64,000 bases of DNA, taken from positions 20,755 to 84,754 of the forward strand of contig JAKFXR010000037.1 of NCBI GenBank assembly GCA_021731285.1, given 5' to 3'. Under the pieces are notes generated by a model. It saw only the letters and a list, made by a program, of their open reading frames with translations, searched no databases and had not been told where the DNA came from. Positions 61,203-64,000 of the stretch are shown here, piece by piece (within the stretch, counting starts at the first letter, position 1; every line of letters begins with the position of its first letter). The stretch comes from Polaromonas sp. Its GTDB lineage: Bacteria; Pseudomonadota; Gammaproteobacteria; Burkholderiales; Burkholderiaceae_C. A program made the position numbers and the translations under genes.

Positions 61203-61476
61203 TCCCCATTGTAGGAAGAACACAAGCCCCGTCCCCCCACTGGTGTAAGCCCCGCAGTGCCCGGGTTGTTTCGTCACTCTTCATGATGGTCTCGCCCTGA
61301 GCCTACCCGGCAATGATCGACGTCATCCGGCGTTTAACAAAAAGGTAGCAGCATTTTTGTGCACATGCACCAGGCCATGCACTGCAAGTGCACAGGCTGC
61401 GATCCTTTGGGCCAGCCATAGACTGGTTTTTCGCACCTTTATAGATAACGGGAGGCCGTAGAGAGCCGATTTCGAC

Positions 61477-61492
61477 TGGCATGGCTTTTGCT
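61477..61492 (+). promoter_or_regulatory. candidate sigma-54 promoter of the GntR operon
   Basis: TGGCATGGCTTTTGCT differs from the -24/-12 consensus at one position (C to T); both GG and GC are kept with right spacing. Predicted start near 61503, 23 bp before the gene. The rest of the gap 61203-61525 holds TGCACT-GCA-AGTGCA (61378-61392) and GTGCACATGCAC (61360-61371), possible activator sites. Confidence 0.6.
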
Positions 61493-61498
61493 CAGCAT

Positions 61499-61516
61499 AA
61501 CTTGTCATAACAAGTT
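61499..61516. promoter_or_regulatory. candidate GntR operator
   Basis: AACTTGT-CATA-ACAAGTT, a perfect 7-bp inverted repeat centred 18 bp before the gntR start codon and overlapping the predicted transcription start. The placement fits an autoregulatory operator. Confidence 0.6.
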
Positions 61517-61525
61517 GGTGCCCAC

Positions 61526-62338
61526 ATGAACCCCAGGCTTCGCAACACCCCCCTGCACGCGGTCCCGGAGAGCCCGCAGCCCGCGGCTGAGGCAGTCATG
61601 CAGCCCGAGTCGCCCACACCCTTGTATGCGCAGATCAAGGACATCCTGCGGGCGCGCATTCTCGACGGCAGTTACCAGCCGCATCAGCAGATGCCTTCGG
61701 AAAGCGAAATGATGACGCTGTTCAATGTGAGCCGCATCACGGTGCGCCAGGCGCTGAACGATCTGCAGAACGAAGGCCTGATCTTCCGGATGCACGGCAA
61801 GGGAACCTTCGTCTCCAAACCCAAAGCCTTCCAGGACCTGGGCCGGCTGCAGGGTTTTGGGGAGGCCATGCGCCAGATGGGCTACGAGACCTTCGCCCGC
61901 GTCGTTTCGATTCGAACGGTAACGCCCACGCCACAGGTACAGGAGCGACTCCAGCTGCCCAAAAGGGCGCGCGTCACAGAACTCCAGCGCCTGCGTTTCC
62001 TCAACCGCGAGCCGATTTCACTCGACGTCACCTACCTGCCGACCGCCCTGGGCAACCGGCTTGCCAGGGAAGACCTCGCTTCCCGCGACGTGTTTGTGAT
62101 TCTCGAAAACGACTATGGACTGTCGCTCGGCCACGCTGATCTGCAGATTGGCTCAACCCTGGCGGACGAGACCCTCGCCACACAGCTTCGCGTGGAAGAA
62201 GGTTCACCCGTCCTGGTCATTGAACGCACCACCCACACCAGCGACGGCACGCCTGTGGACTATGAGCACCTTTATTACCGCGGAGACGCCTTCCAGTACC
62301 GGGTTCGCGTCGATCGCGTTCCTGTCCAGCACATTTGA
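61526..62338 (+). CDS. GntR-family (HutC subfamily) transcriptional regulator
   Basis: A 270-aa regulator. The winged-helix GntR domain (about 33-100) is clear: LYAQIKDILRARILDGSYQPHQQMPSESEMMTLFNVSRITVRQALNDLQNEGLIFRMHGKGTFV, read in parts. A UTRA ligand domain follows (about 120-265; ITELQRLRF-like ARVTELQRLRFLNREPISLDVTYLP). The N-terminal 25 residues may be dispensable (second Met at 25). It lies 14 bp before a flavoprotein gene and probably controls that operon and itself. Inducer unknown. Confidence 0.9.
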   Translation: MNPRLRNTPLHAVPESPQPAAEAVMQPESPTPLYAQIKDILRARILDGSYQPHQQMPSESEMMTLFNVSRITVRQALNDLQNEGLIFRMHGKGTFVSKPKAFQDLGRLQGFGEAMRQMGYETFARVVSIRTVTPTPQVQERLQLPKRARVTELQRLRFLNREPISLDVTYLPTALGNRLAREDLASRDVFVILENDYGLSLGHADLQIGSTLADETLATQLRVEEGSPVLVIERTTHTSDGTPVDYEHLYYRGDAFQYRVRVDRVPVQHI

Positions 62339-62352
62339 ACCGAAAGGCACAC

Positions 62353-64000
62353 ATGAAGACGATTGAACTCGAGTACGACATCGTGGTAGTCGGTGGAGGC
62401 ACCGGCGGTCCGATGGCGGCGGTCAAGGCCAAGGAAAAGAACCCGAAGCTGCGCGTCCTGCTGGTGGACAAGGCCAACGTCAAGCGCAGCGGCGCCATCT
62501 CCATGGGCATGGACGGGCTGAACAACGCCGTCATTCCCGGCCATGCCACGCCCGAGCAATACACCAAGGAAATCACCGTCGCCAACGATGGGGTGGTGGA
62601 CCAGAAAGGTGTGTACGCCTACGCCGCCAACAGCTTCGCCATGATTGAAGAGCTCGACAAATGGGGCATCAAGTTCGAGAAAGACGAAACCGGCGACTAC
62701 GCAGTTCGCAAGGTGCACCACCTGGGCAGCTATGTGTTGCCCATGCCCGAAGGCCACCACATGAAACGCGTGTTGTACCGGCAGCTCAAGCGGGCACGCG
62801 TCGAGATCACCAACCGCGTGGTGGTCACCCGGCTGCTCACCGGCCCGTCCGGAGAAGTCGCCGGTGTCATGGGCTTCGATTGCCGCACAGCAGATTTTTA
62901 TGTGATCAAGGCCAAGTCGGTCGTGATCTGCACCGGCGCTGCTGGCCGCCTGGGCCTGCCCGCTTCAGGCTACCTGTTCGGCACCTATGAGAACCCCACC
63001 AACAGCGGCGAAGGCCATGTCATGGCTTATCACGCGGGCGCCGAGTTGACCAACCTGGAGTGTTTCCAGATCAACCCGCTGATCAAGGACTACAACGGCC
63101 CGGCCTGCGCCTACGTGACGGGGCCGTTTGGCGGTTACACCTCCAACAATGCCGGCGAGCGCTTTATCGAGTGCGACTACTGGAGCGGCCAGATGATGAT
63201 GGAGTTCTTCAATGAACTCGAAGGCGGCAAGGGCCCCGTGTTCCTCAAGCTTGATCACCTGGCCGAAGAAACCATCTCGGAGATCGAGCACATCCTGCAC
63301 ACCAACGAGCGGCCCAGCCGCGGGCGCTTTCATGAAGGGCGGGGCACGGACTACCGCAAGAGCATGATCGAGATGCATATCTCCGAGATAGGTTTTTGCA
63401 GCGGCCACAGCGCCTCGGGCATCTGGACCAACGAAAAGGGTGAGTGCTCGATCCCGGGGCTTTACGCAGCCGGCGACTGCGCCAGCATCCCTCACAACTA
63501 CATGCTGGGCGCTTTTGTGTACGGCAAGTTCTGTGGGGAAAACGCGGCGGATTATGTTTCGGGTGTTGAGCAACCCCGTTTCGAGCCGGACAGTGTTCAG
63601 GCCGAACGCGAGCGCGTGCTGGCGCCCCTGTCGCGCAGTGAAGGCCTCACGCCCTTCCAGGTGGAATACAAAACCCGCCGTATCGTCAACGACTACCTGC
63701 AGCCACCCAAGGTCACGCGCAAGATGGAAATCGGCCTGCAGCGCTTCGACGAGATCCGCGAAGACCTCGACTCCATGATCGCCGCCGACCCGCATGAACT
63801 GATGCGGGCCATGGAAGCCCACACCATCCGCGACTGCGCCGAGCTGGCGGCCCGCGCCTCCCTGTTCCGCACCGAAAGCCGCTGGGGGCTGTACCACCTG
63901 TGTGTGGACCATCCGGAAAAAGATGACGAGAACTGGTTTTGCCACACCAACGTCACCAGCGACGCGAAAGGCAATGCCATGTTCCGCAAGCGCGCCATCG
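62353..64000 (+). CDS. AprA/FrdA-like FAD oxidoreductase, 3' end beyond the window
   Basis: 549 codons are visible with no stop. The N-terminus has the FAD motif DIVVVGGGTGGPMAAVKAK (residues 9-27) and RSGAISMGMDGLNNAVIPGH, which resembles adenylylsulfate reductase alpha (AprA) more than fumarate reductase. Other features are GPFGGYTSNNAGERFIE and the C-terminal FAD segment GLYAAGDCASIPHN. AprA-type proteins use a [4Fe-4S] partner AprB, which may lie downstream out of view. Ribosome site GAAAGG. The upstream GntR regulator and possible sigma-54 promoter suggest an inducible catabolic or sulfur-related role; the substrate is unknown. Confidence 0.8.
   Translation, partial: MKTIELEYDIVVVGGGTGGPMAAVKAKEKNPKLRVLLVDKANVKRSGAISMGMDGLNNAVIPGHATPEQYTKEITVANDGVVDQKGVYAYAANSFAMIEELDKWGIKFEKDETGDYAVRKVHHLGSYVLPMPEGHHMKRVLYRQLKRARVEITNRVVVTRLLTGPSGEVAGVMGFDCRTADFYVIKAKSVVICTGAAGRLGLPASGYLFGTYENPTNSGEGHVMAYHAGAELTNLECFQINPLIKDYNGPACAYVTGPFGGYTSNNAGERFIECDYWSGQMMMEFFNELEGGKGPVFLKLDHLAEETISEIEHILHTNERPSRGRFHEGRGTDYRKSMIEMHISEIGFCSGHSASGIWTNEKGECSIPGLYAAGDCASIPHNYMLGAFVYGKFCGENAADYVSGVEQPRFEPDSVQAERERVLAPLSRSEGLTPFQVEYKTRRIVNDYLQPPKVTRKMEIGLQRFDEIREDLDSMIAADPHELMRAMEAHTIRDCAELAARASLFRTESRWGLYHLCVDHPEKDDENWFCHTNVTSDAKGNAMFRKRAI

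Noticed and set aside
61360-61392. NtrC site before gntR
   Set aside because: The TGCACT-GCA-AGTGCA dyad has a 5-base rather than 7-base centre between GCAC and GTGC.

Overview
This is a GC-rich bacterial chromosome segment, most likely from a betaproteobacterium of the family Comamonadaceae (Polaromonas/Rhodoferax/Variovorax-like). The evidence is the order tpiA-secG-tRNA-Leu-nuoA..nuoH, pnp-rpsO, rpsU-yqeY, BPSS1780-family and TrpD2/YbiB genes, and two dispersed repeat families that resemble ones I associate with this family: a GC-rich element of about 85 bp (three copies) and small AT-rich GCTAT..ATAGC palindromes. No genus can be proven by reading alone. I see no rRNA, CRISPR array, transposase, integrase or plasmid origin.

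Layout. 1-9398 (minus strand): end of the nuo operon (complex I, nuoA-nuoH), tRNA-Leu(GAG), secG, tpiA and a quinone oxidoreductase. 9470-16252: pnp with a leader hairpin, rpsO, an aminotransferase, a Peripl_BP_6 binding protein, a small heat-shock protein and tsaD. 16423-40851: a nitrate-assimilation and nitrate-signalling island. 40967-45883: HI0933-type flavoprotein, rpsU, yqeY, pmbA, yjgA, mog. 45941-51281: a multi-sensor histidine kinase and a stress/metal block (DUF1003, hemerythrin, three tiny coupled ORFs, ZIP transporter). 51411-61202: dienelactone hydrolase, polA, thrB, BPSS1780-type membrane protein, FecR-domain protein, UvrD helicase. 61526-64000: GntR/HutC regulator followed by an AprA/FrdA-like flavoprotein that runs off the end.

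The nitrate island is the most interesting part. It holds an ABC nitrate importer (nrtABC), a NarK-type porter, NirBD nitrite reductase, a molybdopterin nitrate reductase paired with a fused DmsB-DmsC quinol module, and siroheme synthase (cobA). Around these sit unusually many signalling proteins. They are NasT (receiver-ANTAR), a membrane PilJ-HPt-CheA-like kinase with a CheY-like receiver and a CheX-like phosphatase, a receiver-cyclase protein, a PP2C-Ser/Thr kinase fusion, and a second ANTAR protein fused to two PilJ modules. The PilJ modules carry an (A/S)GxxRMLSQR motif that resembles the nitrate-binding P-box of NarX/NarQ.

The regulatory DNA fits this. Sequences matching sigma-54 promoters lie before nrtA, narK and nirB. 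The nrtA and nirB leaders contain hairpins with six-base loops having A at position 1 and G at position 4, the signature of ANTAR antiterminator targets, and the nrtA leader also has a strong intrinsic terminator just before the gene. The inferred model has two layers: nitrogen limitation acting through NtrC/sigma-54, and nitrate acting through ANTAR antitermination, with a PilJ-ANTAR fusion as a possible analogue of Klebsiella NasR. A separate PilJ-CheA-like phosphorelay probably reports periplasmic nitrate.
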